A stretch of DNA of 64,000 nucleotides, taken from assembly GCA_964458575.1 (NCBI GenBank), contig CAYWMD010000019.1, forward strand, positions 1-64,000, in the 5' to 3' direction. This stretch comes from CAYWMD01 sp964458575. GTDB lineage: Bacteria > Verrucomicrobiota > Verrucomicrobiia > Limisphaerales > JADLHS01. Positions within the stretch are counted from its first letter, which is position 1. Every line of letters starts with the position of its first letter. The notes below the pieces were generated by a model. The model was not told the DNA's origin, searched no databases, and saw nothing but the letters and a program-made list of their open reading frames with translations. Position numbers and translations under genes: made by a program. This document shows positions 51,720-60,245 of the stretch, in pieces.

Positions 51720-51743
51720 GGGCTAAGGCGAAACGGCGCGATA
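51720..51743. repeat. 24-base repeat at the 3' end of the GH36 gene (copy 1)
   Basis: The stretch starts GGGCTAAGGCGAAAC and spans the last seven codons, the stop and the four following bases. The same 24 bases with one mismatch occur at 53956-53979, at the 3' end of the next gene upstream. Both genes therefore end in the residues YRAVSP. Confidence 0.8.
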
Positions 51744-53762
51744 CATGATCACCGCTGCTCCGGGTTTGGCTTCGATCTCAACGGACAATCCTTCCTTCAT
51801 CAGCTTCTTGCCAGTGGTGATACTTATTCCCTCCGCGTCGAAATTCGTGATCTCGTAGCGGACCGACGGATTGAGACCGTGGAGATGAAAAGTCATCCTG
51901 ACTTCGGGGCACTCGCGACGGCGAAAGGCTTGCACGAATCCATCCCGTTGTTCGAGGCGGTTGAATTGCCAGGCGATCCAGCGGTTCGACTCACGGTTGT
52001 AAGGCGTCAGCGGGTAATAGTCGCCGAGCATCATGGGCGCGATTCTTTTGCACTCAGAGTAAGCCTGCTTCTGTGCGGCGATGTTCTCCGGGCTAAGTCC
52101 GCCCACGCCAAACGAAGTGAGGTAGAAACTGCGGAACGAGTAAACGTCGTAGAGATAGCAACCCGTGCCTTGAAATGGCAGCCAGGAGGACAGGCCGTGG
52201 GTGTGGCCCTGATTTCCCTCAACAACGCCCTTCATGTCGGGGAACTGGAAGTCGCTCCGTAGCAGTGGCACGGCGCGGCGCATGGATTCCAGATCGTTGC
52301 GCCGTCCGCCCGAAGCGCAGGAATCAATGCGCAATCCGGGATGACGACGGCGCAGTTCGTCCCAAAATGCGAGGTGGCCTTGCACATAGAAATTTTCCGT
52401 GATGCCCTGGCGATTCTCCGCGTCGTGCTTGCGCCACGTCGGCAGCGGGCCACCGCCGTTCATGTCCTCGCGATACCAATCGAGTCCCTGCGTTTTGATC
52501 ATCGAATCAATATGGTTCACGAGCCAGTTGAACGCGGTGGGATGGCCGAGGTTGAGAATCGAGCCGTGCGACGAGCCGGGCAGCAGCCATTCGGGATGAT
52601 TTTTTGCCAGCCAGGAATTAGTGTCGCCCACGCGCTCCGGCTCGAACCATAGGAGGAATTGCATTCCATTCGAGCGCACCCAATCGCTGAACGGCTTGAA
52701 GCCTTGCGGATAGCGTGTGGGGTCCACCTCCCAGGTGCCGGTGTTGAGCCAGGCGTCGTTGCCCTTGTAGGGGCCGGTCTGATTTGGATACCAGGTGTGC
52801 GCGCCGCCGGCGTCGCGCCAGCAAATGTCCGGCTTGATGCCCGCGTCGAGGAAGGACTTCACGTAGGCAATGTTCCCCGGCGATCCGTCCACCTGAATCT
52901 GCGCTATCGGCGGCTGCGGTTCGCCCCGGGTTCGGGCGAGGTTGTGCGCGATGAACCAGCGACGCCACAGATTTTGCGACCGAACGAGATCGTCGCCCTT
53001 CCAAAACAACAGCGCGATGAGCGGCGTGCGAATTTCCTCGCCGGGTTTGAGCACAAGATGCGTGCGCTGCTGGCCGGCCGTGATGCGCAAGCTGCGGTCT
53101 GCGTCCCGCGTGAAGGAGCTGGCCCACTGTCCCGGCCAGCCGACGGCGAGAATTATCCCGCCACCGGGCATCTGCAGATTGTAATAAGGCCAACCCTCCG
53201 GGCCGTCGCAGGATTTTCCGGAATAGTCCGGCGGGCTGAACTTCTTCGTCAGGCCAGGACCAAGCGTGAGTTGGTACGGCTCGTAGCTGTCGGCGGTGCA
53301 GAAATCGCCCTTGATGCCGTGCAGCACAAACTCGCCCTTCGCACTGCGCTCAAACGACGCGTCCAAGCCTTGAATGTTTTCCAGAATCGGCGTGTCGTTC
53401 GCGCCGGTGTTTTTGAAATAAACTGTCCACTCGACCGCCGGGAAGTCCTGATACTCCACGACGACGCAGCGAACCGAGAGTTTGGTCTTTGGATCGGTCC
53501 AGATCAGCGTCCGCTCAGTCTTGGCCGCGCTCAGCTTGCGAGTGCTGGAAGCGAACTGCCACGAACGGAGCATACTTGCCGAGCGAGCGTTGTCGTAAGT
53601 GAAGGAGAAAGGCAGCGCTGCCCTGGCCGAGGTTAAGTGACCCGAAGCCCACTGGGACGCGGCACGGAAATCACTCGCGGGTGGTGAAGCTGCGTGCAGA
53701 GTCACCGGAACAGCCATCAGCAAGGCAAGCCCGACGGCGATACGAGTCAGTTGGAGTTTCAA
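51723..53762 (-). CDS. GH36-type alpha-galactosidase, secreted
   Basis: Start chosen at a TTG (53762), because it begins a textbook signal peptide (MKLQLTRIAVGLALLMAV). A longer frame to 53897 would add a 45-residue extension without a motif. The product is 679 residues. GH36 features are KPDICWRDAGGAHTWYPNQT, WEVDPTRYPQGFKPFSDWV, FLLWFEPERV, the nucleophile D at about 433 in LDWYREDMN, and IDSCASGGRRNDLE with the acid/base Asp. It removes alpha-galactose from oligosaccharides. Its last bases are almost identical to the 3' end of the neighbouring gene at 53959 (see findings). Confidence 0.85.
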   Translation of the reverse strand: MKLQLTRIAVGLALLMAVPVTLHAASPPASDFRAASQWASGHLTSARAALPFSFTYDNARSASMLRSWQFASSTRKLSAAKTERTLIWTDPKTKLSVRCVVVEYQDFPAVEWTVYFKNTGANDTPILENIQGLDASFERSAKGEFVLHGIKGDFCTADSYEPYQLTLGPGLTKKFSPPDYSGKSCDGPEGWPYYNLQMPGGGIILAVGWPGQWASSFTRDADRSLRITAGQQRTHLVLKPGEEIRTPLIALLFWKGDDLVRSQNLWRRWFIAHNLARTRGEPQPPIAQIQVDGSPGNIAYVKSFLDAGIKPDICWRDAGGAHTWYPNQTGPYKGNDAWLNTGTWEVDPTRYPQGFKPFSDWVRSNGMQFLLWFEPERVGDTNSWLAKNHPEWLLPGSSHGSILNLGHPTAFNWLVNHIDSMIKTQGLDWYREDMNGGGPLPTWRKHDAENRQGITENFYVQGHLAFWDELRRRHPGLRIDSCASGGRRNDLESMRRAVPLLRSDFQFPDMKGVVEGNQGHTHGLSSWLPFQGTGCYLYDVYSFRSFYLTSFGVGGLSPENIAAQKQAYSECKRIAPMMLGDYYPLTPYNRESNRWIAWQFNRLEQRDGFVQAFRRRECPEVRMTFHLHGLNPSVRYEITNFDAEGISITTGKKLMKEGLSVEIEAKPGAAVIMYRAVSP

Positions 53763-53796
53763 TTTAATGGACAGTTCGTTGGTCGTAATGGCTTTG

Positions 53797-53845
53797 GTGC
53801 GCGGTCTTCTTGCACTCGAAGCAAGCCTGCTTCTGCGCGGTCGTT
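53797..53845 (-). pseudogene. Small decayed GH36-like fragment
   Basis: Read on the minus strand it gives AQKQACFECKKTA. The intact GH36 protein has AQKQAYSECKRIA at about 52045-52080. Nine of 13 residues match, and the DNA shares a long run (TTGCACTC, AAGCCTGCTTCTG). It lies between the GH36 gene and the gene at 53959. It is most simply a remnant of a partial duplication; chance cannot be excluded. Confidence 0.5.
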
Positions 53846-53955
53846 GCGCTGGCCGGTAGGTGGAGTTGGCACAGCAAAGCTGCCGAAAACAACGCAAAGG
53901 ACGATTGTGAGGGGCGATGGCGATAGGTCACGGTGCTGATCGGTTTCATGTCAGT

Positions 53956-53979
53956 GGGCTAAGGCGAAACTGCGCGATA
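53956..53979. repeat. 24-base repeat at a gene 3' end (copy 2)
   Basis: This is the second copy of the repeat at 51720-51743, with one mismatch. It covers the stop and last codons of the 692-residue secreted protein. Confidence 0.8.
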
Positions 53980-56037
53980 AAAGCGGCGCGGCTGATTCAA
54001 CGCCGCAGGGTCAAGGAACAGACGGTTCGTGCTCGCGGCAACAAAGTTGGTCACTTCTTCCCAGTCCTGCAAATTGGTTGAAGCACCAATCCGGTACGGC
54101 TCGCCGACAATCACCAAAACGTTCGCCGCGAATCCCGTGGTCGTCATGCTGGCCGCTGTGAATACCGGATCGGTCCACGGCACGAAGCTGTTGGCGGCGA
54201 GAACGGGATAAACCTTGTCCACCTTAACCTCATCCCGCGACCCACCATTAATAGTGGTGGCGACTTGGTATTTGAACCGGTCCGCGCCCACGCACCCTTT
54301 GACCGACAGCCGCTGGCCGATTGACGGCATCGCCCCATTCCACTTCACGCGCACTCCCGCCGGGGGCGTCCAAACGCCGGCATAATTGATCCGATCCCAA
54401 ATGTCCTGGAGCGTGCGCACCTCGCACGACACGCTGCCGTCATTGATGTCGAAATAATTGGACGCCACATTTACCGCTGTCACCGTTCCGAGGGTCCGCA
54501 CATACCAACCGTCGAGCCTCGGGCCGGTGGGTTGTCCGCCGGCAAATTCATAACTGTTTCCCACCTGCACGCCGTCCGCCACCATGTTCGGCGTGATGTT
54601 GAAGTCCGGCCGGATGGTGCGGTGTGAAACGGTCAGCGTGTTCGCGCTGTTCGAGATGACGTAATAGTAAAGGTTCGTGTGGCTGGCCGTTTGCGGCAGG
54701 TAGAGCGTGGCGTTTTTCCATTGGTTGACCGACCAGTTCTGGCTGACATCGGTTATCTTGTTCGTGGTCAGGCTGCTCACCGTTCCCGTCACCGCCGTCG
54801 CCAGCATCTGCGTCGGTGTGCCGGTGCGCAACGCGGTGTTGTAGGATTGAATCAAGTTCGCCGTGGTCACGGTCAGGGGTGCGGCGGTGAACGTGCCCGT
54901 GGCGGCGCGGATGATGTTGTGGGCCGAAATCTGTTTCTCACATTCGGCGGAGCCGAGGCCGCCCTTGATCGAAACAATGTCGCCCACCGCCAGCGTAACC
55001 GGGGAACCGCCGCCGGTCCGGGGGCTGTTGCCGGTGTTGTGCGTTACCTTGATCCCTTCCGTTCCACCCGGCTCACCAACGTAATAGAATCTCGCGCCGT
55101 AGCTGTTGGTGAAGATTCCCATGACGACTTTGTTGGTCAGTTCGCAAGGGGTGCCGTCGGCGTAAGTCCGGAGTTCCGCAATGCTGTTGGTGGGCGCGAC
55201 GACGCGCTCCGATGGGATCGCGATGCCGCCGGGCGCATAAGCGCCGTAGGTGTAGCAGAGGTAATCCAGAGCGAACGTGGCATTGCGTCCGGCATTCGGC
55301 GTCCAACCGACTTCGCAGTCGGACCAACCGCTCCGGTCGCGATCTGTCCAGGGGACTTCCACGCCATCAATCCAAATCCGATAAACGCCCTCAAACGTCG
55401 CGAAGGGCGTGGGCGGCATTTCGCACGTGGCCCAGACCGTATGCCACGCAGCGGCGACGCTATTCGACTTTAGGACGGCGAGGCTGTCGCCCTTCCGAAA
55501 ATCGCGCAGCCAGATGTTGCCGTTGGCGTCATTTGCCAGGGCGAACTCGACGCGGAAGCCGTAGAACGGCCCGTAGGCCGGCTGGTCCTGCACGCCGGTC
55601 CAAAACGGATCCGGGGTCGTGGTTTCGAATTCGCAGTTGAAGAACCGATTCATGCTGGTCGAGGAGCAGCTCTCGGCCTTGATGCGAAACGCGATGGTGA
55701 AAGCGTTGTGGTCCGGTCTAAAATTCTCCATGGCGAAGGTGGTGCAAGGCCCGCGATAAAATTCCGGTCGCGAGCCGTAGCCATACCAGCGAAAACCCGT
55801 CCCGCTCGTGACGCTCTGGCGGAACGCCTTGCCGCCACTTCCATTGTCCGCAATCTCCCAGAAGAAACCGCCGTTGGCGGCGCCGCCTTGGAAGTAGGCG
55901 TTGTTCCCTTCCACCGTCGGCACGCAAGAAATGTCCGTAGTGCCGTCCCAGTTGAAAAACCAGCTCTGGGCCGGGACGAAGCCGGCCGATGCCAGAAGCG
56001 TTGTGGCGAGGATAAGGACTCGGAGTTGTGTTTTCAT
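53959..56037 (-). CDS. Large secreted beta-rich protein of unknown function
   Basis: This encodes 692 residues with a signal peptide (about 1-23). The N-terminal 250 residues look like a concanavalin/LamG-type domain (AFTIAFRIKAES, GVYRIWIDGVEVPW). The middle is beta-rich and Thr/Ser/Gly-rich. The C-terminal 60 residues (VIVGEPYRIGASTNLQDWEE, then RRFYRAVSP) match a C-terminal domain that I recall as common in secreted proteins of Verrucomicrobia, also seen in the gene at 62102. It may serve as a sorting or anchoring signal. The protein may bind a glycan. It lies directly upstream of the GH36 gene. Confidence 0.7.
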   Translation of the reverse strand: MKTQLRVLILATTLLASAGFVPAQSWFFNWDGTTDISCVPTVEGNNAYFQGGAANGGFFWEIADNGSGGKAFRQSVTSGTGFRWYGYGSRPEFYRGPCTTFAMENFRPDHNAFTIAFRIKAESCSSTSMNRFFNCEFETTTPDPFWTGVQDQPAYGPFYGFRVEFALANDANGNIWLRDFRKGDSLAVLKSNSVAAAWHTVWATCEMPPTPFATFEGVYRIWIDGVEVPWTDRDRSGWSDCEVGWTPNAGRNATFALDYLCYTYGAYAPGGIAIPSERVVAPTNSIAELRTYADGTPCELTNKVVMGIFTNSYGARFYYVGEPGGTEGIKVTHNTGNSPRTGGGSPVTLAVGDIVSIKGGLGSAECEKQISAHNIIRAATGTFTAAPLTVTTANLIQSYNTALRTGTPTQMLATAVTGTVSSLTTNKITDVSQNWSVNQWKNATLYLPQTASHTNLYYYVISNSANTLTVSHRTIRPDFNITPNMVADGVQVGNSYEFAGGQPTGPRLDGWYVRTLGTVTAVNVASNYFDINDGSVSCEVRTLQDIWDRINYAGVWTPPAGVRVKWNGAMPSIGQRLSVKGCVGADRFKYQVATTINGGSRDEVKVDKVYPVLAANSFVPWTDPVFTAASMTTTGFAANVLVIVGEPYRIGASTNLQDWEEVTNFVAASTNRLFLDPAALNQPRRFYRAVSP

Positions 56038-56144
56038 AAATCAGCCATCGGTAAGCCCCGGGCGAAAGCAAGACTGGTTTGCCCCTGGCGTTGTTGTGCT
56101 CCTTCTGGTGGCAATTTCCCTAGGCATGGTTTCAAGATCCAGGT

Positions 56145-56294
56145 TCATTGCAGTCCGATGAACGCGCGATATGAGGACGCCACATCGTAGTGTGCATCTT
56201 CCACGGCCGCACCCGTTACATAAAACGGGCAGATCAACGCGAGGATGCCAAGGGCGCGCAGGCATTTCGGCACGGCAGTTGGAGCGTCATTCAT
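56145..56294 (-). CDS. Very small secreted or truncated protein
   Basis: This gives 49 residues from the ATG at 56294, with a signal peptide-like segment (LRALGILALICPFYVTGA) followed by AVEDAHYDVASSYRAF. It may be the 5' remnant of a gene whose remainder is lost, since the sequence after the signal is too short for a domain. It lies between the dehydrogenase and the 692-residue secreted protein. Confidence 0.35.
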   Translation of the reverse strand: MNDAPTAVPKCLRALGILALICPFYVTGAAVEDAHYDVASSYRAFIGLQ

Positions 56295-56409
56295 GTTTTG
56301 TTCGGAAAATCGCATGGCGTCCGGCCCAAGTCCACGCCGTCGCAAACCAACCCGCCGATCGCCGCAAACAACACGGCGAGACGGGCGCGGGGCGAGAAAA
56401 CAGCCTTGC

Positions 56410-57294
56410 TCAAGTTACCTTCACTTTTCCGGGCTTGCGCAACACCTCGATAATCGCGCTGTTGTCCAAGTCGCCGAGACCCGCCGCCTCGGCCTGCTCC
56501 ATCAGGCGCCGATGCGTGTCGGCCAGCGGCAACTCCATTCCTGCTCCCGGCGCCGCCTGCAACATCATCCGCACGTCCTTCAAGTGCTGGGAGAGTTTGG
56601 CTTGCACGGTGAAGTCGCGTTCGACCAGCTTGCGGCCCTTCACGTCCATGGCTTTCGAGTAGGCGTTGCTGCCGATCATCACTTCGAGCGCGGCGGCGGG
56701 GGACACGCCGATGGCTTCGGCGAACGCCAGCCCTTCGGCCAGCGCGGCGCGGTTGAGGCCCAGCACCAAATTGCTGATCAGTTTCATCTTCGCCGCGCTG
56801 CCGCACGCGCCGACGTGAAGCACTTTCGCCCCCATCACGCGCCACAAATCGGCGCAAGCCTCGAACGTGGCGCGGTCGCCGCCCACGATGACCGTTGCTT
56901 CGCCGCGGCGGGTTTGTTCACTCGAGCCAGAGATGGGCGCGTCGAGATAATGAACGCCGCGCGCCGCGAGCCTGGCTCCCAACCCAGCGGTTTGTTTCGG
57001 TTCGCCCGTGGTCGTGTCCACGATGATCTGACCGGCGTGAAGACCAGCGTCCAGTTGCGCGAGGACCTCCTCAACGACATCGGTCGTGTAGAGGCTGATG
57101 ATGACCCGTTCGCAGGTGGCGAGCGGATTATCACTCCACTCCGCTCCGCGGGCGATCAACGGACCGGCTTTTTCTCGCGAGCGATTCCAAACCGCCACGC
57201 GGTAGCCGTGTTCCAGCAATCGTTCCGCGAGTGCGGCGCCCATGAGGCCGAGGCCGATGAGGCCCAGAACTTTGTCATCCATTCGTGAATTCAT
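56410..57294 (-). CDS. 3-hydroxyisobutyrate-dehydrogenase family NAD(P) oxidoreductase
   Basis: This is a 294-residue protein with the Rossmann motif GLIGLGLMGAALAERLLEHG (about 10-29). The substrate region is YLDAPISGSSEQTRRGE, and the catalytic Lys lies in SAAKMKLISNLVLGLNRAAL. This beta-hydroxyacid dehydrogenase group includes L-threonate dehydrogenase and tartronate semialdehyde reductase. In known DUF1537 pathways such an enzyme oxidises threonate or erythronate before the kinase. Here it lies 33 kb upstream of the kinase. The ATG at 57294 or 57282 may be used. Confidence 0.85.
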   Translation of the reverse strand: MNSRMDDKVLGLIGLGLMGAALAERLLEHGYRVAVWNRSREKAGPLIARGAEWSDNPLATCERVIISLYTTDVVEEVLAQLDAGLHAGQIIVDTTTGEPKQTAGLGARLAARGVHYLDAPISGSSEQTRRGEATVIVGGDRATFEACADLWRVMGAKVLHVGACGSAAKMKLISNLVLGLNRAALAEGLAFAEAIGVSPAAALEVMIGSNAYSKAMDVKGRKLVERDFTVQAKLSQHLKDVRMMLQAAPGAGMELPLADTHRRLMEQAEAAGLGDLDNSAIIEVLRKPGKVKVT

Positions 57295-57301
57295 AGACTG
57301 A

Positions 57302-58390
57302 TCAAGGCGCGACCGGAGGCGACCAGATGGTGGCGGCGATGTGTTGTTCCGGCTTTTCCGCCGTTGTGAAATAGTAAATCGTCACCAGTTTTCCGTCCGT
57401 CCGGACAACCGTCCGGGTGTATCCCAAGTCCCAAGTGCGCCCATCCTCCCGCAACTTGACTTCGTCGCTCCACGTCCGGCCATGGTCGCCGCTTATTTTC
57501 GCGCAGATGCCGTAAGGCTTGGCGCGCGTGCCGAAAGCCGCGCACAGTCGTCCATCGGGAAGGCGGGCCAGGCTCGGCGGATTGCCATTCTTGCCGGCGA
57601 CGTCGGCGACCTTGCTGCGCAACTTCCAAGTCTGGCCATGGTCGTCCGAACCGTAGGCGTCAATCCAACAGGCATCTCCTTCCCGGCGACGCAGGACCGA
57701 CAGCAGTTGCGACGGACCAGTGCGAACCGTCGTGGGCATGACGGAGCGGACGCTCAACAGCTCGCCGGTCATCCACGACAGGAACGCGAAAGTCTTGCCG
57801 CCGTCCGTGGTGCGGGCGCAAAAAGCGCGGTCGTGGTAGCTCGCGGCCTTGATCTCCGGCTGCTCGCCCGAGAGAAAGAGGAAGCAATCATTTTCTGCAT
57901 TCACCAGATAGTCGGTGCGGGAAGTCAACTTGAAGGGGAACGAAGCGGCGAGATCGTAAGGGCCCTCCCAGGTGTGCCCGCGGTCGTAAGAGACATGGAG
58001 CTGGTCGTGTTGCACGCGCAGCGCGAAATTCGGGTCGTTGAACCGGATGTTGCCCGGCAGGGGCTTGGGCTCGCGCCGGCGAAGGCTCTCGGGCACTTCC
58101 AGCTTCCAGGTTGCTCCGCCATCCAGGCTGCGCGCCAGGGCGGTGTGGCTATCTTTGTCGCGATCAATGGAATGGCTGTCGTCATTTGCCTTGAAGTAGC
58201 CGCGCGAAAAACCGACGAGAATCTCGTCGCCCCAACTCCAAACGCCGTTGTTGGCCGGCCAACCCGCGAAACGCCCGGACTCGTGGTAAACAATGACGTT
58301 CGTCGTCACCGCCGCCGCACCAGACGCAAAGAGGATTGCGGCCGACATGACGCACAGAAACACGGCAGGCAGTTGCACAGTTCTTTTCAT
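57302..58390 (-). CDS. Sialidase-fold secreted protein, family A (copy A3)
   Basis: This encodes 362 residues from the ATG at 58390, with a signal peptide (FLCVMSAAILFASGAAA). It carries the family A blocks: GWPANNGVWSWGDEILVGFS, FALRVQHDQLHVSYDRGHTW, LRRREGDACWIDAYG, and NGNPPSLARLPDGRLCAAF, with QHIAATIW at the end. Asp boxes are SLDGGATW, SYDRGHTW, TTDGGKTF, SDDHGQTW and SGDHGRTW. The FRIP Arg of GH33 is absent, as in A1 and A2. It is 43 kb from the other two copies, next to a hydroxyacid dehydrogenase. Confidence 0.85.
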   Translation of the reverse strand: MKRTVQLPAVFLCVMSAAILFASGAAAVTTNVIVYHESGRFAGWPANNGVWSWGDEILVGFSRGYFKANDDSHSIDRDKDSHTALARSLDGGATWKLEVPESLRRREPKPLPGNIRFNDPNFALRVQHDQLHVSYDRGHTWEGPYDLAASFPFKLTSRTDYLVNAENDCFLFLSGEQPEIKAASYHDRAFCARTTDGGKTFAFLSWMTGELLSVRSVMPTTVRTGPSQLLSVLRRREGDACWIDAYGSDDHGQTWKLRSKVADVAGKNGNPPSLARLPDGRLCAAFGTRAKPYGICAKISGDHGRTWSDEVKLREDGRTWDLGYTRTVVRTDGKLVTIYYFTTAEKPEQHIAATIWSPPVAP

Positions 58391-58535
58391 TGATTCGCCA
58401 GTTCGCCTAGTCCAAGAGGACTTTGACTTCAGTGTCAGGCCACCAAGGTTGACGTCCAGAGTCACCTCGGGTTTCAGACATGGCCGAGTCTCCCATATTT
58501 GCCCCTGAGTTTGCCTCCTGTTTTCCAGCCACCTG

Positions 58536-58913
58536 TCAAAACCTGGGGCCGCTGTGAACCGCCTTGAACATTTTCTTCCTCAACTCGTACATCTCCCTGG
58601 TGTCCAGCGTAGGGTTGGCGGTCATGGACTGGCTGATTTGTTGGAGCGCCAGCCCGACGGCTCGCTTCTGCGAGTCGGTGAGAGGTCGTCCTGAAACGAC
58701 CGGCGCCAGCGTGCGGGTGGCCTCGGCGTATTGGCCGGCTTTCAATTGTGTGGTGGCCTGGTTGACCGCCTGCTGCACCTGGGGCTCAGCCGTCTGGAAA
58801 GATTGTTCAAGGGGTTGGGAGGCATCCACGGCCGTTTTCCTTTCCCCGCAAGCGGGGACGCAAGCCATCACAACGCCCAGAGCTGTGGCTAGAAGAACCG
58901 ATCGCCTTTTCAT
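58536..58913 (-). CDS. Small lipoprotein, pilin-associated (copy 1)
   Basis: This encodes 125 residues from the ATG at 58913. It has a lipoprotein signal peptide with a lipobox at VPAC (MKRRSVLLATALGVVMACVP). The mature part is helical and rich in Gln and Ala: SFQTAEPQVQQAVNQATTQL, then KAGQYAEATRTLAP, LTDSQKRAVGLALQQI. This resembles a TPR-like repeat, and it matches the lipoprotein at 59819 in layout (LEQ-x-F, A-x2-L, LT-x2-Q). It lies 25 bases after a pseudopilin gene. The function is unknown. Confidence 0.7.
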   Translation of the reverse strand: MKRRSVLLATALGVVMACVPACGERKTAVDASQPLEQSFQTAEPQVQQAVNQATTQLKAGQYAEATRTLAPVVSGRPLTDSQKRAVGLALQQISQSMTANPTLDTREMYELRKKMFKAVHSGPRF

Positions 58914-58938
58914 TTTTCGCTGAGTTTCAGGTTTGGGC

Positions 58939-59796
58939 TCATGGATCAGGAGGCGGCGGCTTCGTGCCGCCAGAACCGAAATCATAAAAATAACTCGCCC
59001 GGGAATGCGACTCGTTCGGCTGCCAGGGCGAATCCTGACCCAACGAGTCCACCAGACCAAAATCCATACTCGAGACTTTCGCGCTCTTGCGGTACTCGGC
59101 ATGACTGTCCGAGAAAATGAGGTTGCCTCCTTGCTCGTGCAGGTTGCTGTAATGCTCGCGACCAGGTGGACCGCTCCATTCACTATTCGCGGAAGCCGTC
59201 CACGTGTGCCATTGGGTGTATTCGTTGCGGGAATTGCCCTTGGGTTCAGGTTCATACCAGGCAGAAGCGCTCAAAGCGTAATGTTCCTGCACCATCGCGG
59301 TGCGGGCCGGATTGCGGAGTTTGGCCATGCCGCGATGCAGCACCACCTGACTGAAGATCAAGGCGGTGGAACTGATCGCCGTCGGCTCGTATCCGGCCTT
59401 GGGAAAGGGCTTGGCGCCGGGGCAGATGTACACTGGAACAAGCGTGTTGGCCTCGCTCGCACCGACGTAGGAACGGATGGCCTTGAGCGGGTTGTCCTCC
59501 GCAAACGAACTGTTAAAATCGTAAGTGACGTTGTTTCCCGGCGCCGGCTGCGGCAGCCGGCTGACATCCGTATCATACATCAGCAGCGCCAGGCCCACCT
59601 GCCGCGAATTGTTCATGCAAGCCACGCGCTGCGCCTTGGCCTTGGCCCTGGACAACGCTGGCAGCAACATCGCGGCGAGGATGGCGATGATGGCAATGAC
59701 GACAAGGAGCTCGATCAGTGTGAAGGCCATCTTGGCGGTCGAAGCTCGCACCTGTCCGTGACCGCAGCCGCGGGAATGCTTCAAGGATTGATTCAT
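58939..59796 (-). CDS. Secreted pseudopilin-like protein (prepilin N-terminal domain, copy 1)
   Basis: This encodes 285 residues from the ATG at 59796. It has an N-terminal prepilin-type signal, a basic part and then FTLIELLVVIAI with the AAMLLPALSRAKAKAQRV continuation. That is the class III signal cleaved by a prepilin peptidase. The C-terminal domain contains the NLIFSDSHAEYRK segment (H-x-DG-type motif) of the DUF1559-like group in PVC bacteria. Such proteins form type II-like pseudopilus or surface structures; most have no known function. The protein ends in KPPPPDP. It lies between two lipoprotein genes. Confidence 0.85.
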   Translation of the reverse strand: MNQSLKHSRGCGHGQVRASTAKMAFTLIELLVVIAIIAILAAMLLPALSRAKAKAQRVACMNNSRQVGLALLMYDTDVSRLPQPAPGNNVTYDFNSSFAEDNPLKAIRSYVGASEANTLVPVYICPGAKPFPKAGYEPTAISSTALIFSQVVLHRGMAKLRNPARTAMVQEHYALSASAWYEPEPKGNSRNEYTQWHTWTASANSEWSGPPGREHYSNLHEQGGNLIFSDSHAEYRKSAKVSSMDFGLVDSLGQDSPWQPNESHSRASYFYDFGSGGTKPPPPDP

Positions 59797-59818
59797 GGGT
59801 GATTGTTGATCCCGGTTC

Positions 59819-60205
59819 TCACCGCCGTTCCGCCTCCTTTCGGGCGCGGTCCAGTGCGGCTTTGGCTTCGGCATTCCCGTTTGCGGCCAGTTCGCTAATC
59901 CGAATATAGACTTTACCGGAGACCTTTTGCACAACCCTGGCTTGGTCCGGTGTCAGCTTCGCATAGACCCGCATCCATTCAAGGAGGGACAACGCTCGCG
60001 GCCAGTCCTGAGCACGGAGGGCCTCGACCGCGCGCGAAGCAACAGCCTCCGGCGTCGATTCTTGAGAAGGCGGGGCGCCGGATATCAAGCCAAACGCCTG
60101 CTCCAATTCCCCTGCATCCGACTTCGCCGACCCTTTGTCTCTGCCGCAGCCATACAATCCGCTTGCTAGAAAAAGAACCAGAAAGCCAACTACTACGAAA
60201 CGCAT
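59819..60205 (-). CDS. Small lipoprotein, pilin-associated (copy 2)
   Basis: This encodes 128 residues from the ATG at 60205. The lipobox is LYGC after MRFVVVGFLVLFLASG. The mature part contains LEQAF, a helix pair (VASRAVEALRAQDWPRALSL) and LTPDQARVVQKVSGKVYIRI, in the same order as copy 1. It therefore resembles a TPR-like domain. It lies 22 bases before the pseudopilin at 58939 and 40 bases after the next pseudopilin. The alternation of pilin and lipoprotein suggests a shared job, for example in export or assembly. The function is inference. Confidence 0.7.
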   Translation of the reverse strand: MRFVVVGFLVLFLASGLYGCGRDKGSAKSDAGELEQAFGLISGAPPSQESTPEAVASRAVEALRAQDWPRALSLLEWMRVYAKLTPDQARVVQKVSGKVYIRISELAANGNAEAKAALDRARKEAERR

Positions 60206-60245
60206 CGGATGATGTCCCATGGGTGAGTGTCAGCGGGACCTGTGG

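Noticed and set aside
53762..53897. Longer N-terminus for the GH36 protein.
   Set aside because: The extension has no motif, begins at a TTG without a ribosome site, and overlaps a decayed fragment; a clean signal peptide begins at 53762.
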